A stretch of DNA of 64,000 nucleotides from Methanosaeta sp. PtaU1.Bin060 (GTDB lineage Archaea > Halobacteriota > Methanosarcinia > Methanotrichales > Methanotrichaceae). A program made the position numbers and the translations under genes. This document shows positions 26,005 to 36,775 of the stretch, in pieces (position 1 is the stretch's first letter; the number at the start of each line of letters is the position of its first letter). Where the stretch lies: assembly GCA_002067365.1 (NCBI GenBank), contig MVRK01000115.1, positions 1-64,000 of the forward strand, read 5' to 3'. The notes below the pieces were generated by a model. It did not search any database. It was not told where the DNA came from and saw nothing but the letters and a program-made list of their open reading frames with translations.

Positions 26005-26193
26005 TCACTGTCCCAGCTCTTTTTTCTGCATCTCTTCCTCTTCGACTTCCCAGACGGCCTCCTCTTGGATCTCCACAGCCTCGAGCTCTCCCTCGCGGTT
26101 CCAGTTGACGATGCCGTAAATCACGCACAAAAGCGCGCTAAATATGCACAAAAGATAAACACCCCAGATCACAGGATCATCGATGCCCAACAC
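26005..26193 (-). CDS. Small membrane accessory protein of the symporter
   Basis: 62 aa from a GTG at 26193, giving MLGIDDPVIWGVYLLCIFSALLCVIYGIVNWNRE followed by an acidic tail. One transmembrane helix (about 8-28). A longer frame to 26289 adds a low-complexity stretch that I reject, because the MLGIDDP start matches small proteins known beside SSS symporters in methanogens. GGTG lies 5 bp upstream. Coupling with the symporter (5-bp gap) supports a joint function. Confidence 0.7.
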   Translation of the reverse strand: MLGIDDPVIWGVYLLCIFSALLCVIYGIVNWNREGELEAVEIQEEAVWEVEEEEMQKKELGQ

Positions 26194-26562
26194 GCTAACA
26201 CCAGCTTGTTGCTGCTCCCTCGCAGCCTTTGCACACCATCCTGGAGTTTTTTTGGTCGGATGGCCGTGAAGTGTGGTAGCATGTAGCATTATTTCATGTT
26301 ATAAGGGTGTCGGTCAGCATTAATTGTGCAGTTTAAATCGCCATTGAAACCTTGCGGGCTGCTCATCAATTTCATTTCACGCCGCTTGCTCGTCAATTCC
26401 AGCATAAGCCCTTTGAGCCAGAACGCCTTCGCATCGTTTAAGTATGCTGATGATAATTATTTTAGATAATAGCGGCATTGGATGCATATCATTTTATATC
26501 TGGAGGAGAGGGAACCTCGTCATAACAGAGGGTCCGCTGGCTCACCCGAGAGAGCGTGAAGG
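26194..26562. other. Divergent promoter region, no gene seen
   Basis: Lies between the symporter unit (minus) and the TrkH gene (plus). AT-rich TATA-like sequence TTTTATATCT is at about 26,490, some 70 bp upstream of TrkH. No RNA gene or repeat recognised. Confidence 0.45.
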
Positions 26563-28125
26563 ATGAGGGTTAGAGTATTTCTGCACCTATTGGCATCGCT
26601 TCTTAAACTTCTTGCAGTTCTTCTCTTGATTCCTGGTGCAGTCGCAGCCTACTACACAGAGACGCGCAGCGTGATGGCCTTTGCGCTGACGTCTCTTCTG
26701 ACCCTTGTCACGGGCATAGCCCTGATGCGTCTTGGGTCCGACGAGGAGATAGGTCCAAAAGAGGGCTTCGCCCTGGTGGCACTCGGATGGCTGGCTTCCG
26801 CCTTCTTCGGCGCATTGCCCTACTTCTTCCTAGGGACGAATATGGTGGACAGCCTCTTCGAATCGATGTCGGCTTTCACCACCACAGGCTCCTCCATCCT
26901 CACAGAGCTAAATGCGCAGGGTTACTGGATTATCAACAGCACCATGGCGGACAGAAGCCTCATACATCTCCTGGAGCTGAGGCTGTCCACCCTGACGGGG
27001 AACTCTTCCATCATTCATTCTGACTCCCCGCAGACATACTTCGGCCTATTATTCTGGAGGTCTTTTGCTCAGTGGCTGGGTGGAATGGGGATCATACTCT
27101 TGTTCATAGCGATACTGCCCCGCCTTGGAGTCGCAGGCCGTCAGCTCTACAGGGCAGAGGTCCCCGGGCCTGACAAGGATGCTCTGACTCCGCGCATAAA
27201 GCAGACAGCCAGGGTGCTCTGGTGGGTCTACATACTTCTGACTGTGGCAGAGATCGTCTTGCTCTGCCTTGCGGGAATGCCGCTCTATGACTCGATGTGC
27301 AACACCTTCGCCACCATGGCTACTGGCGGGTTCTCGCCGCAGGGGCTGAGCATCGCAGCCTACCATAGCTGGATCATCGATGTCATAGTGACCCTCTTCA
27401 TGTTCCTAGCTGGCGCGAACTTCGCCTTGCATTACAGGATGCTCACATCAGACAGAACCGCCCTCTTCAAGGATACAGAGTTCAGGTTCTACACACTGAT
27501 CATCCTGGCATCGACCGCAATCATCGTCCTGTGGGGCGGCCTTGAGGGAGATCTCTCCCATAAGATGAGGCTGGCTGGCTTTCAGGTCGTCTCCATCATG
27601 ACCACCACGGGATTCGCCACAGCAGACTTCGATAGATGGTCTGCAGCAGCCAAGTTCACCCTCCTCCTTCTCATGATCGTCGGAGCCTGTGCGAGTTCGA
27701 CTGGTGGTGCAATAAAAGTTGCGAGGATTTTGTTGATACTGAAGAGCGGTTATCGCGAGCTTCTGCATTCCCTTCATCCAAAAGCAGTCTTCCCCGTGAG
27801 ACTTGCAGGGGTGCCGATAAAAGATGAGGTCTTGCGATCGAGCAACGTCTTCGTCTCACTTTATCTGATCATCTTCGCTGTGGCTGCACTGCTGCTCGCC
27901 ATCATCTCCTATGGCGATCCGCAGATGAACATAGAGACCATAATCTCAGCAGTAGCCACAACGCTTGGCAACGCCGGTCCGGGGCTTGGAAAGGTCGGCC
28001 CGGCCCTGAGTTTCGCTGATATTCATCCGGCGGGAAAGATGTTGCTGTTCTTATGCATGTGGATCGGACGGCTGGAGATTTTCACAGCCTTGGTGCTGTT
28101 TGTGCCTGATTTCTGGAAAAAGTGA
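26563..28125 (+). CDS. trkH: TrkH/KtrB-type potassium uptake channel subunit
   Basis: 520 aa. Four M1-P-M2 repeats; the filter glycines are seen in SAFTTTGSSI, FATMATGGFS, SIMTTTGFAT and TTLGNAGPG. Also GGMGIILLFIAILPRLGVAGRQLY and GACASSTGGAIKVARI. It forms the K+-translocating subunit; the regulatory TrkA/KtrA protein is not in the window. The start is preceded by GTGAAGG, a usable Shine-Dalgarno sequence. Confidence 0.93.
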   Translation: MRVRVFLHLLASLLKLLAVLLLIPGAVAAYYTETRSVMAFALTSLLTLVTGIALMRLGSDEEIGPKEGFALVALGWLASAFFGALPYFFLGTNMVDSLFESMSAFTTTGSSILTELNAQGYWIINSTMADRSLIHLLELRLSTLTGNSSIIHSDSPQTYFGLLFWRSFAQWLGGMGIILLFIAILPRLGVAGRQLYRAEVPGPDKDALTPRIKQTARVLWWVYILLTVAEIVLLCLAGMPLYDSMCNTFATMATGGFSPQGLSIAAYHSWIIDVIVTLFMFLAGANFALHYRMLTSDRTALFKDTEFRFYTLIILASTAIIVLWGGLEGDLSHKMRLAGFQVVSIMTTTGFATADFDRWSAAAKFTLLLLMIVGACASSTGGAIKVARILLILKSGYRELLHSLHPKAVFPVRLAGVPIKDEVLRSSNVFVSLYLIIFAVAALLLAIISYGDPQMNIETIISAVATTLGNAGPGLGKVGPALSFADIHPAGKMLLFLCMWIGRLEIFTALVLFVPDFWKK

Positions 28126-28224
28126 TACGCGGATTCTTCGACAGCGATGATCCATTGATCATTGCGATAGATTCTCTTATGAGGGCATCTCCTCAAGGGC
28201 CACTATGGCGCAAATCTCGGCCAG

Positions 28225-29175
28225 CTAACCGTCTATGTGATCGAGGATATGCTTCTGAGTGGCGTTTCGAATAGTCGGTTGCTCGACACACATGAGAAGG
28301 TGGCCCCCTCTCTGGAAGCTGACGAGATTCGCGCCGGGGATTGTGGAAGCAGCGAACTCGGCATTATGGTATAGCTGCAGCATGTCGTCAGTTGCATGGA
28401 ATATCAACGTCGGCGCTCGAATCGCGGCGATCCTCTCATTTGGCATCACAGCCTTGTTGTCGAAAGCCGCACCGTCTGACCGCAGCGAAACGGGATTCAT
28501 GTAGTCTATAACCTTGTCAGCCAATTCCTGCTGGCCGGGAGTAAGGCTGGCGATGACTGCATCGTTGGCGCCCATCAGCTCCATCAGCTGCTTCCTGAAC
28601 AGCTTGGTGAAGGCCCAGTAAAGCTGGTCGTACTTGAAGATGGTCACTAGCATATCGCCTTTCTGGTTCGCCTGCACCTGATCCGTTGATGCTGAAGAAG
28701 CAACGCCGCAGGAGATGAGGGTCAGCGAGGATACTCTTTCAGGATACAATAGAGCGAAGAGCAGGGCCGAAGGCCCGCCATGTGATAGAGCAACGACTGC
28801 AACTTTTTTGATGCCCAGCTGGTCGAGCAAATATGCGTAGGCGCGCGCCTGGTCGTCGAATGTGGCACCATCATGGAAGGTCGAGTGCAGATATCCGAAA
28901 CGCGAAGGCGTAATCCAGTGGAATCCATCACCGAGCACAGCCTGTGCGAGAAGCTCCCCCTGATCATAACCGCCGCCACTGCCATGAATCACCAGGACAT
29001 CGGGGCCCGATCCGCCCTCTGTGAACTCGATATCCCCATAGGGAGAAGGCATCAAGGTGCTCTTTTTGCTGACCCTCTCATAGGCGCGATTCATATCGCC
29101 TAAATATGCTGCTGAAACCAATACCACAGCTAAGAACAGCCCTATCGCGATCCAGAGTAGATTCCTTCGCAGCAT
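28225..29175 (-). CDS. Membrane-anchored alpha/beta hydrolase
   Basis: 316 aa. An N-terminal membrane segment (LLWIAIGLFLAVVLVSAAYLG, about 5-26) is followed by an alpha/beta-hydrolase fold: oxyanion VLVIHGSGGGYDQG, nucleophile elbow ALSHGGPS (usual GxSxG with Ala for the first Gly), acid HATDDML and His GGHLLMC. An esterase or lipase-like enzyme on the outer membrane face is likely; the substrate is unknown. Confidence 0.85.
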   Translation of the reverse strand: MLRRNLLWIAIGLFLAVVLVSAAYLGDMNRAYERVSKKSTLMPSPYGDIEFTEGGSGPDVLVIHGSGGGYDQGELLAQAVLGDGFHWITPSRFGYLHSTFHDGATFDDQARAYAYLLDQLGIKKVAVVALSHGGPSALLFALLYPERVSSLTLISCGVASSASTDQVQANQKGDMLVTIFKYDQLYWAFTKLFRKQLMELMGANDAVIASLTPGQQELADKVIDYMNPVSLRSDGAAFDNKAVMPNERIAAIRAPTLIFHATDDMLQLYHNAEFAASTIPGANLVSFQRGGHLLMCVEQPTIRNATQKHILDHIDG

Positions 29176-29752
29176 ATTGCTCTCCCTTCAGGGGCGTGCA
29201 AGCCCCAAGCCTCCACTCTTCATGGCAGCGGCGCAATTCGGATCAAGATCAACTTCCCGCTCAGCCCCAATGCGCATCAGGACTTCAGCATATTTATCTG
29301 TATTCCATCTGCTTGAAGGCGCATGACTGAGCCGAACCGCAATTAGAAGATGGGCAAGCTGCTTTTCGATATATGGCAAGCCAAAGCATTGGCCGCGCGG
29401 GAATACGGCCCCGAGCACCACGAAACTGGGCAGCATACATGAAACTGTTCGGGCTTTGCTGCAGGAGACATCCTGGAGGAGATGAGCCAGCCTCTCAGCT
29501 CGCGGGATATGTCCTGCCCTCTTTCATGACACCTTTCTCGCAGCCGAGCAGCCATGCCTCGATATCATCCGTCGGACCGCATATATCCGCCGGTCGCGAG
29601 GACATCGCTATGCTTTGCTCTCTTATCTTCCGATGCATTCCAGGCAGCTCTCCCTGGACAGGAGACTATGATATTCGGAAAACGACTATTAATATAGGGA
29701 CAAGATAAAACGAGAGGCAGCCATTCCGGCTTTTGCCCGATCAGGTGAGTGC
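29176..29752. other. Long intergenic region, possibly holding decayed coding sequence
   Basis: 577 bp. On the minus strand a frame at 29188-29436 ends just before the hydrolase gene and its last 50 residues (RLSHAPSSRWNTDKYAEVLMRIGAE...) look protein-like, but there is no supported start, and no domain. No RNA gene seen. Confidence 0.4.
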
Positions 29753-29995
29753 ATGGTGAAGATAGAAGTCTTGGGAACAGAATGCGCCAAATGCAAGGCT
29801 CTTGCCAGAAACGTCGACCTGGCTGTGAAGGAGCTGGGGATCCAGGCTGAGGTCGTGAAGGTTAGCAGCATCGCGGAGATCATGAGCCGCGGCGTCATGA
29901 TGGTCCCAGCCCTTTATGTGGACGGTGAGGCCAAGGCCGTGGGGAAGGCACTGGGCGTGGAGGAGATAAAGAGGCTTCTCAAGAGAGGCGGTTGA
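29753..29995 (+). CDS. Small thioredoxin-like redox protein
   Basis: 80 aa. Redox motif CAKC near the N-terminus (GTECAKCKAL), cis-Pro region MMVPALYVDGE and a terminal helix give the mini-thioredoxin (thioredoxin_3) fold. It probably reduces disulfides or acts with a thioredoxin reductase; no partner is nearby. AGGTGAG sits 5 bp before the ATG. Confidence 0.9.
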   Translation: MVKIEVLGTECAKCKALARNVDLAVKELGIQAEVVKVSSIAEIMSRGVMMVPALYVDGEAKAVGKALGVEEIKRLLKRGG

Positions 29996-30091
29996 TTCAT
30001 CTTTTTTTGGGGGCAACAGGCCCTTGGCGAAAAAGGGTGCAAAGGAGGCAGAACGCCCTCCTCAGAAAGGGCGTCAGGCCGCAGATTCGCT

Positions 30092-30874
30092 CTACTCCTC
30101 TGCCGTTGACTCCCCGGACCCTGGCTCTTCAGCGGCCTCAGGCTGAGAGTCGATCTCGGCACCGGGCTCCTTTCCTGGTGGGCTGACAAGCTCTGCCTTA
30201 ACCCTCTCGCCGGTGTGCTTTTCCACGTAGTCCACCTCTTTTAAGCCCAGGTGCTGGAGGATCATGTCAGCGAGGCCGCGCCTGATCATGAACCACTCCT
30301 TGTAGTAGCTCATCTCCCAGGGGGCTGTGATGACAGCCACATCGTCCCTGATCTCTGCCTCCAGGTCCATCCGGGCGAAGGCCTTTATCATGGCCTTGAG
30401 CCTCTCCGGCCGATCCTCGACCGCCTCAAGGATCTTGTACTCATAGACGACGGTCTTGTCCGCCAGAGGGTGGTTGAAGTCCACGCTCACCTTTCTGCCA
30501 ATCACCCTTGTGACAATCCCCACCTTGTTCTCGACGCCGACGCGCATTCCGGGATAGGGCCTCTCCTCCTTGAACCTGTTGATGGGAATCGTCTCGACCT
30601 TTGCAGGATCGTGCTTCCCGAATGCCTTTTCCGGAGGAATTTCAATGCTCCCAGAGTAGCCGATCTCCTTTCCAAGAAGATCCTCTTCGAGGCCCTTTAT
30701 TACCTGGCCTGCTCCGACTATTATGAGCTGGGGGCCGTACTGGGCCTCCTCGTCATAGATCCCCTTCTCAGTCGCGACATCCTTGTCCGTGGCGGCTATC
30801 GCTTTTCCGTCAACGCTCTCGGTGAAATCTATCCTGATGAAATCTCCGTTTTTCACAGTCATCTTGAATTCCAT
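30092..30874 (-). CDS. FKBP-type peptidyl-prolyl isomerase (SlyD-like, long archaeal)
   Basis: 260 aa. The FKBP core (VKNGDFIRIDFTES, QLIIVGAGQVIKGLEEDLLG, EIPPEKAFGKHDPAKVETI) with an inserted flap domain (VGVENKVGIVTRVIGRKVSVDFNHPLADKTVVYE) matches archaeal long FKBPs, which fold proteins and chaperone. A C-terminal extension (about 155-260) ends in a Glu/Pro/Ser-rich tail. Alternative start ATG 30862. Cytoplasmic. Confidence 0.93.
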   Translation of the reverse strand: MEFKMTVKNGDFIRIDFTESVDGKAIAATDKDVATEKGIYDEEAQYGPQLIIVGAGQVIKGLEEDLLGKEIGYSGSIEIPPEKAFGKHDPAKVETIPINRFKEERPYPGMRVGVENKVGIVTRVIGRKVSVDFNHPLADKTVVYEYKILEAVEDRPERLKAMIKAFARMDLEAEIRDDVAVITAPWEMSYYKEWFMIRRGLADMILQHLGLKEVDYVEKHTGERVKAELVSPPGKEPGAEIDSQPEAAEEPGSGESTAEE

Positions 30875-30981
30875 CCTAGCTTCGGGACCAAAACGACAGA
30901 TCCCATCTTAAGCTTTCGCATCTCCACTTTCGCGATCCTTCGCTTGATGTTTATGGCCCAAAAACCTGTTCCATGGGTTTC

Positions 30982-31467
30982 CTAGATCAAGTAGTCTGCA
31001 ATCTTATCCGTCAGCGGCTGCTCGCAGTAGAGGCACCTCAAGAGGACGGGGTTCTTGGCCTTCACGAGCATCCTGGATCTGATGGGCTCGGAGGTATTGG
31101 AGATGCAGCTTGGGTTCTGGCAGCGCACCACACCCACGATCTCCTCTGGCAGATCCACGCAGCGCTTCTCGATGACCTCGTAGTCCCGGATGATGTTGAT
31201 GGTGGCAGCGGGTGCGATGAGGGCGATCCTGTTGACCTCCTCCTCCAAAAGCTCCCTGTCTTCGACCTTGACTATGTCCTTCTTGCCGAGCTTCCCGCTC
31301 TCGACGTTCATGACCACTGAGACTGTGGCGTCTGTGGTCCCCGAGATCCCCAGGATCTTCAGCACATTCAATGCCTGGCCCCCTGCGATGTGATCTATCA
31401 CTGTGCCGTTCCTGATGGGCTTCACGCGAAGCTCTCTTGGCTCCCCTCTTTGTCCTGTCTCAGACAT
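30982..31467 (-). CDS. pyrI: Aspartate carbamoyltransferase regulatory chain
   Basis: 161 aa from ATG 31467, preceded by GGAGGTGAT at 4 bp; the longer frame starts at a GTG inside that Shine-Dalgarno sequence. Allosteric domain IRNGTVIDHIAGGQALNVLKILG and a zinc site with CQNPSC and CLYC. It binds PyrB and transmits nucleotide feedback control of pyrimidine synthesis. The start is 1 bp after the pyrB stop, so the two are co-expressed. Confidence 0.96.
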   Translation of the reverse strand: MSETGQRGEPRELRVKPIRNGTVIDHIAGGQALNVLKILGISGTTDATVSVVMNVESGKLGKKDIVKVEDRELLEEEVNRIALIAPAATINIIRDYEVIEKRCVDLPEEIVGVVRCQNPSCISNTSEPIRSRMLVKAKNPVLLRCLYCEQPLTDKIADYLI

Positions 31468-31468
31468 C

Positions 31469-32812
<1,344 letters not shown>

Positions 32813-34843
32813 CTAGCCGCAGTACTTGCACCCCGGCACAGTCTCCGCATTCCCGAGATAAAGCACCTGGCTTCGGCTGCCGTACCTGAAGACAGTCACG
32901 CCCTTGCATCCGAGGTCGTATGCGAGGTCATATACCCTTCGCACATCAGCTACCGTAGCGCTCTGGGGGAGGTTCACAGTCTTTGAGACTGCATTGTCCG
33001 TCTGCTTCTGGAAGGCTGCCTGAATCCGGACATGCTGCTCGGGCGGGATGTCGAGAGCCGTGACGAAGAGGTCCTTCAGGTCCTGGGGCACTCCGGCGAT
33101 ATCCTGCACTGAGCCCTTCCTCGCAAGCTCAGTCTTCAGATCCTGGGTATAGATGCCGCGCTGCTGCGCGAGCTGCTCAAAGAGGGGCGAGACCTCCATG
33201 AGACACGCGCCCTCAAGTACATGGCGCACGAAGGAGAGGGCGAAGAGCGGCTCGATACCGCTGCTCGTTCCCGCGATGATGCTGATGGTGCCAGTCGGCG
33301 CGATCGTAGTGACAGTGGCGTTGCGCATGGCGCTCCATTTCTTGAGCTTCGACTCCTCGAAGAGGGGAAAGGAGCCGCGGGCTTCGCCCAAAGACGCAGA
33401 CTCCTCTCTTCCGCGGCGGGAGATGAACGAGATGACCTCCTCTGCCCTGGAGATGGCCTCCCGCGAATTGTAGGAGATGCCCATCAGTATCAGCATCTCT
33501 GCAAAGCCCATCACCCCCAGGCCTATCTTGCGGCTCTTCAGCGTCGCCTCCTCGATCTGCCTCAGAGGAAATCTGTTCATGTCTATGACGTCATCCAGGA
33601 ATCGCACGCCAAGGGCGACCAGCTCTCCGAGCTTTTCCCAGTTCAGCTCCCCCCTTTCCACCAGCCGCGAGAGGTTTATGGAGCCGAGATTACATGACTC
33701 GAAAGGAAGCAGCGGCTGCTCGCCGCAGGGGTTCGTGGCCTCGATCGTCCCCGGGATCGGATGAGCCGCGTTTATCCTGTCGATGAAGATCACCCCCGGA
33801 TCGCCGCCTCTCCATGCAGAGTTGGCGATCAGGTTCATGAGCTCTGGAGCATCCAGGCCGCCCGCCGCCTCTCCGTTGCGGGGATTTATGAGCTCAATTC
33901 CGCCTCCACAGCGCGTCTTCTTCATGAAATCGTCAGTGGCTGCGACGGATATGTTGAAGTTCTCCAGGAACCCCGGCTTCTCCTTGGCCTCTATGAACTC
34001 CAGGATGTCGGGATGATCTATTCGCAAAACGCCCATATTCGCGCCCCTGCGGCGTCCTCCCTGCTTGATGACATCCGTGGCGGCATCGAAGATGCGCATG
34101 AAGGAGACTGGACCTGAGGCGACTCCGCCCGTGGCATGCACCACATCTCCTTTCGGCCGCAGCCTGGAGAATGAGAAGCCAGTCCCTCCGCCGCTCTGGT
34201 GGATGAGCGCCATGTACTTCAGGGTATCGAAGATGCCTGGCAGGGAGTCCTCCACAGGCAGGACGAAGCAGGCCGAGAGCTGTCCGAGATCGAGGCCAGC
34301 GTTCATCAGCGTCGGCGAGTTGGGCAGGAACTGCAGCTCGCGCATAATTCTCCTGAAGCGGGCGCGATAGCCCTCCCTGTCGCCCCCATGTCTGGACTCG
34401 GCCAGGCTCACATGCGATGCCACGCGATCGAACATCTCTCCAGGGGTCTCCACTATTGCTCCGTGCTCATTGCGCCTCAGGTACCTCTTCTTCAGGACCT
34501 CTGCGGCGTTGACGGAGAGCTTCAGGTCGTCGGCCACGCCCATGAAGCGCTTAGCCTCCCTGATCTCGCTATGCTTCTGGCGATAGAGGATGTAGGCCTT
34601 GGCAGCCTCTGCGAAACCCTCCTCGATCAGGGTCTTCTCAACGATATCCTGTATGTCCTCGACCCCTGGGACGGTCTCCACGAACCTCTCTCTGGCATTC
34701 TCCACAACGCGCTCGGCAAGATCCCTAGCAGCAGTTGTGTCCTCGTTGCCCGTGGCACGAAGAGCCTTCAAAATAGCCTGCTCGATCTTCTCTTTATGAA
34801 AGTCCACCATTCGTCCGTCTCTCTTCCTGATGTGCTTGATCAT
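32813..34843 (-). CDS. nrdJ: Adenosylcobalamin-dependent ribonucleotide reductase (class II)
   Basis: 676 aa from ATG 34843 (GGGAG upstream; the longer frame adds unrelated residues). N-terminal ATP-cone MIKHIRKRDGRMVDFHKEKIEQAI; catalytic-site LSACFVLPVEDS, NPCGEQPLLPFESCNLGSINL and TTIAPTGTISIIAGTSSGIEP; C-terminal CKYC redox pair. It makes deoxynucleotides using B12, without an oxygen-dependent subunit, as fits a strict anaerobe. Divergent from the CooC-like gene. Confidence 0.95.
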   Translation of the reverse strand: MIKHIRKRDGRMVDFHKEKIEQAILKALRATGNEDTTAARDLAERVVENARERFVETVPGVEDIQDIVEKTLIEEGFAEAAKAYILYRQKHSEIREAKRFMGVADDLKLSVNAAEVLKKRYLRRNEHGAIVETPGEMFDRVASHVSLAESRHGGDREGYRARFRRIMRELQFLPNSPTLMNAGLDLGQLSACFVLPVEDSLPGIFDTLKYMALIHQSGGGTGFSFSRLRPKGDVVHATGGVASGPVSFMRIFDAATDVIKQGGRRRGANMGVLRIDHPDILEFIEAKEKPGFLENFNISVAATDDFMKKTRCGGGIELINPRNGEAAGGLDAPELMNLIANSAWRGGDPGVIFIDRINAAHPIPGTIEATNPCGEQPLLPFESCNLGSINLSRLVERGELNWEKLGELVALGVRFLDDVIDMNRFPLRQIEEATLKSRKIGLGVMGFAEMLILMGISYNSREAISRAEEVISFISRRGREESASLGEARGSFPLFEESKLKKWSAMRNATVTTIAPTGTISIIAGTSSGIEPLFALSFVRHVLEGACLMEVSPLFEQLAQQRGIYTQDLKTELARKGSVQDIAGVPQDLKDLFVTALDIPPEQHVRIQAAFQKQTDNAVSKTVNLPQSATVADVRRVYDLAYDLGCKGVTVFRYGSRSQVLYLGNAETVPGCKYCG

Positions 34844-34960
34844 CCGACTCCCAGGTATTATTGCATCAGAATCGATATAAACATACATGTGAATGTAGTA
34901 GTGATCATCTCTCGAAGTGATCATTTCGAGATTCGTTTAATTGTCCCAAGAGGTTCACAG

Positions 34961-35734
34961 ATGAAGATAGCAATCTCAGGAAAGGGCGGCGTGGGCAAGA
35001 CAACGCTTGCGGGAACCCTGGCAAGGCTATTCGCACGCGACGGCTACAATGTCCTGGCCATCGATGCAGACCCGAGCATGAACCTGGGCTCGGCCATTGG
35101 AATAAGTCAGCTGCCAAAACCAGTCATCGAGCACAAGGATCTGATACAGGAGCGGGCTGGCATGCCCATGGGAATGTTCAAGATGAACCCGAAGGTGGAT
35201 GATATAACCCAGATGTGCGGCTGCACAGGGCCGGACAATGTGAAGCTGGTGGTGATGGGAACCATCGATTCCGGCGGATCTGGCTGCATGTGTCCTGCCA
35301 ATGCCTTCGTCAAGGCCCTCATCAGGCATGTCATCACCCGCGAGAAGGATCTTGTGATCATGGACATGGAGGCGGGAATCGAGCATCTTGGAAGGGCCAC
35401 CGCCCGCGGTGTCGATGCCATGATCGCCGTGGTCGAGCCCGGGATGAGGTCTATAGAGACTGTCGAGAGGATAATGCAGCTGGGCAAACAGATAGGAATA
35501 ACAAGGTACCTCGCAGTCATAAACAAGTCCAGCGAGCCGGGCGTCGTCGAAGAGAGGCTGAAAGGCATGGGCATTGAGGTGATCGGCGTCATTCCTTACG
35601 ACAAGAACCTGATAGAGGCCGATTTGTCAGGAAAAGCGCCTGTGGACGTTGGCGGTCCGGCGGTCGAGGAGATGAAGAAGATCAAACAAAGGCTGCAGGA
35701 TATGTTTGAAAAAGATGCTGTGAGAGCAGCCTAG
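34961..35734 (+). CDS. CooC-like nickel-insertion/maturation ATPase
   Basis: 257 aa from ATG 34961, with GAGG upstream; a longer frame back to 34199 is antisense to nrdJ and rejected. Deviant Walker A SGKGGVGKTT (7-16), AIDADPSMNLGSAIG, the CMC motif in GSGCMCPANAFVKAL and MDMEAGIEHLGRAT. CooC proteins load nickel into CO dehydrogenase, central to acetate cleavage in acetoclastic methanogens. No CODH genes are in this window. ParA-like alternatives fit less well. Confidence 0.85.
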   Translation: MKIAISGKGGVGKTTLAGTLARLFARDGYNVLAIDADPSMNLGSAIGISQLPKPVIEHKDLIQERAGMPMGMFKMNPKVDDITQMCGCTGPDNVKLVVMGTIDSGGSGCMCPANAFVKALIRHVITREKDLVIMDMEAGIEHLGRATARGVDAMIAVVEPGMRSIETVERIMQLGKQIGITRYLAVINKSSEPGVVEERLKGMGIEVIGVIPYDKNLIEADLSGKAPVDVGGPAVEEMKKIKQRLQDMFEKDAVRAA

Positions 35735-35770
35735 CAGGAACGGCTGCTAAATCTCCTCCTTTATCTTGCT

Positions 35771-36775
35771 CTAGTCCAGCTTCAGGCTGCCTGCTTTCAG
35801 ACCCTTTTTTACTATCGAGCCGATGACCTTCGACCCCATTCCCATGATCCTGCAGGCCTTCTGGGCATCCTCCTCGGGCACTACCACTACGAAGCCCATG
35901 CCCATGTTGAATGTCCTGTACATCTCCGCCTCATCCACATTCCCGAGCTCCTGCAACAGCCTGAAGATCGGCTGAGGCTCCAGCAGGTCCATGATCTCGA
36001 AGCCGAGCGGAGAGATGCGACGCAGCTTGAGGAGGCCCGAGCCGGTGATGTGGGCCAAGCCGTGCACATCGCACTCTTTGACCAGTTCCACTATCTCGTG
36101 GTAGATGCGAGTGGGCGTCAGCAGCTCCTCGCCGATGGTATGGTCCGTCCCAGGCATCTTGTCGAAGTAGGTGTGCTTCGACTCTTCCACGATGCGCCGC
36201 GCCAGGGTGTAGCCGTTGCTGTGCAGTCCTGAGCTTGGAACCCCCACCAGCACATCACCCACCCGAACCTTCTCGCCGGTGACCACCTTCTCCTTCTCGA
36301 CAACGCCTATCGCCGTTCCCGCCAGGTCGAAGCCCCTGATGATCTCGGGCAGCGAAGCCGTCTCACCGCCCACGATGGTCATATTGGAGAGCTCAGCGCC
36401 CCGCCGAAGGCCGATGGCGATCTGCTCCGCCCTCTCGGGATCTACCTTCTCGACCGCCAGGTAATCCACGAAGGCGATCGGCTCAGCGCCTAGGGCGTAC
36501 AGGTCGTTCACGTTCATGGCGATGCAGTCGATGCCCACTGTGTCCCATTTCTTCAGGGCGTTGGCGATCAGGACCTTCGAGCCTACGCCATCAGTGGTCA
36601 TCGCGAGAGCGAAGCTGCCCATATCCAGAAGCCCTGCGTAGTGTCCTATATCTGTCATGGGCGCGCCGAAGCCCTGGCGCTTAGTTGTGAGGACGCGCTT
36701 CATTGCGTCTATGGATCTATTCTCAAGATGAATGTCTACGCCGGATTCGGCGTAGGTCAGAGCCTTCTTCTTCAT
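35771..36775 (-). CDS. purM: Phosphoribosylformylglycinamidine cyclo-ligase
   Basis: 334 aa. TTDGVGSKVLIA, CIAMNVNDLYALGAEPIAFVDYLA, GGETASLPEII and GLAHITGSGLLKLRR are PurM motifs. It closes the imidazole ring to AIR in purine synthesis. Its ATG overlaps the stop of the aspartate kinase gene (ATGA, 36772-36775), so they are co-translated. Confidence 0.96.
   Translation of the reverse strand: MKKKALTYAESGVDIHLENRSIDAMKRVLTTKRQGFGAPMTDIGHYAGLLDMGSFALAMTTDGVGSKVLIANALKKWDTVGIDCIAMNVNDLYALGAEPIAFVDYLAVEKVDPERAEQIAIGLRRGAELSNMTIVGGETASLPEIIRGFDLAGTAIGVVEKEKVVTGEKVRVGDVLVGVPSSGLHSNGYTLARRIVEESKHTYFDKMPGTDHTIGEELLTPTRIYHEIVELVKECDVHGLAHITGSGLLKLRRISPLGFEIMDLLEPQPIFRLLQELGNVDEAEMYRTFNMGMGFVVVVPEEDAQKACRIMGMGSKVIGSIVKKGLKAGSLKLD

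Noticed and set aside
29188-29436. 82-codon minus-strand frame before the hydrolase gene
   Set aside because: The C-terminal part is protein-like but there is no supported start and no homology, so not called a gene; a pseudogene remnant is possible.
34199-34960. Long plus-strand frame extending the CooC-like gene upstream
   Set aside because: It is antisense to nrdJ, shows no homology, and ATG 34961 has the right ribosome-binding site and begins the P-loop.
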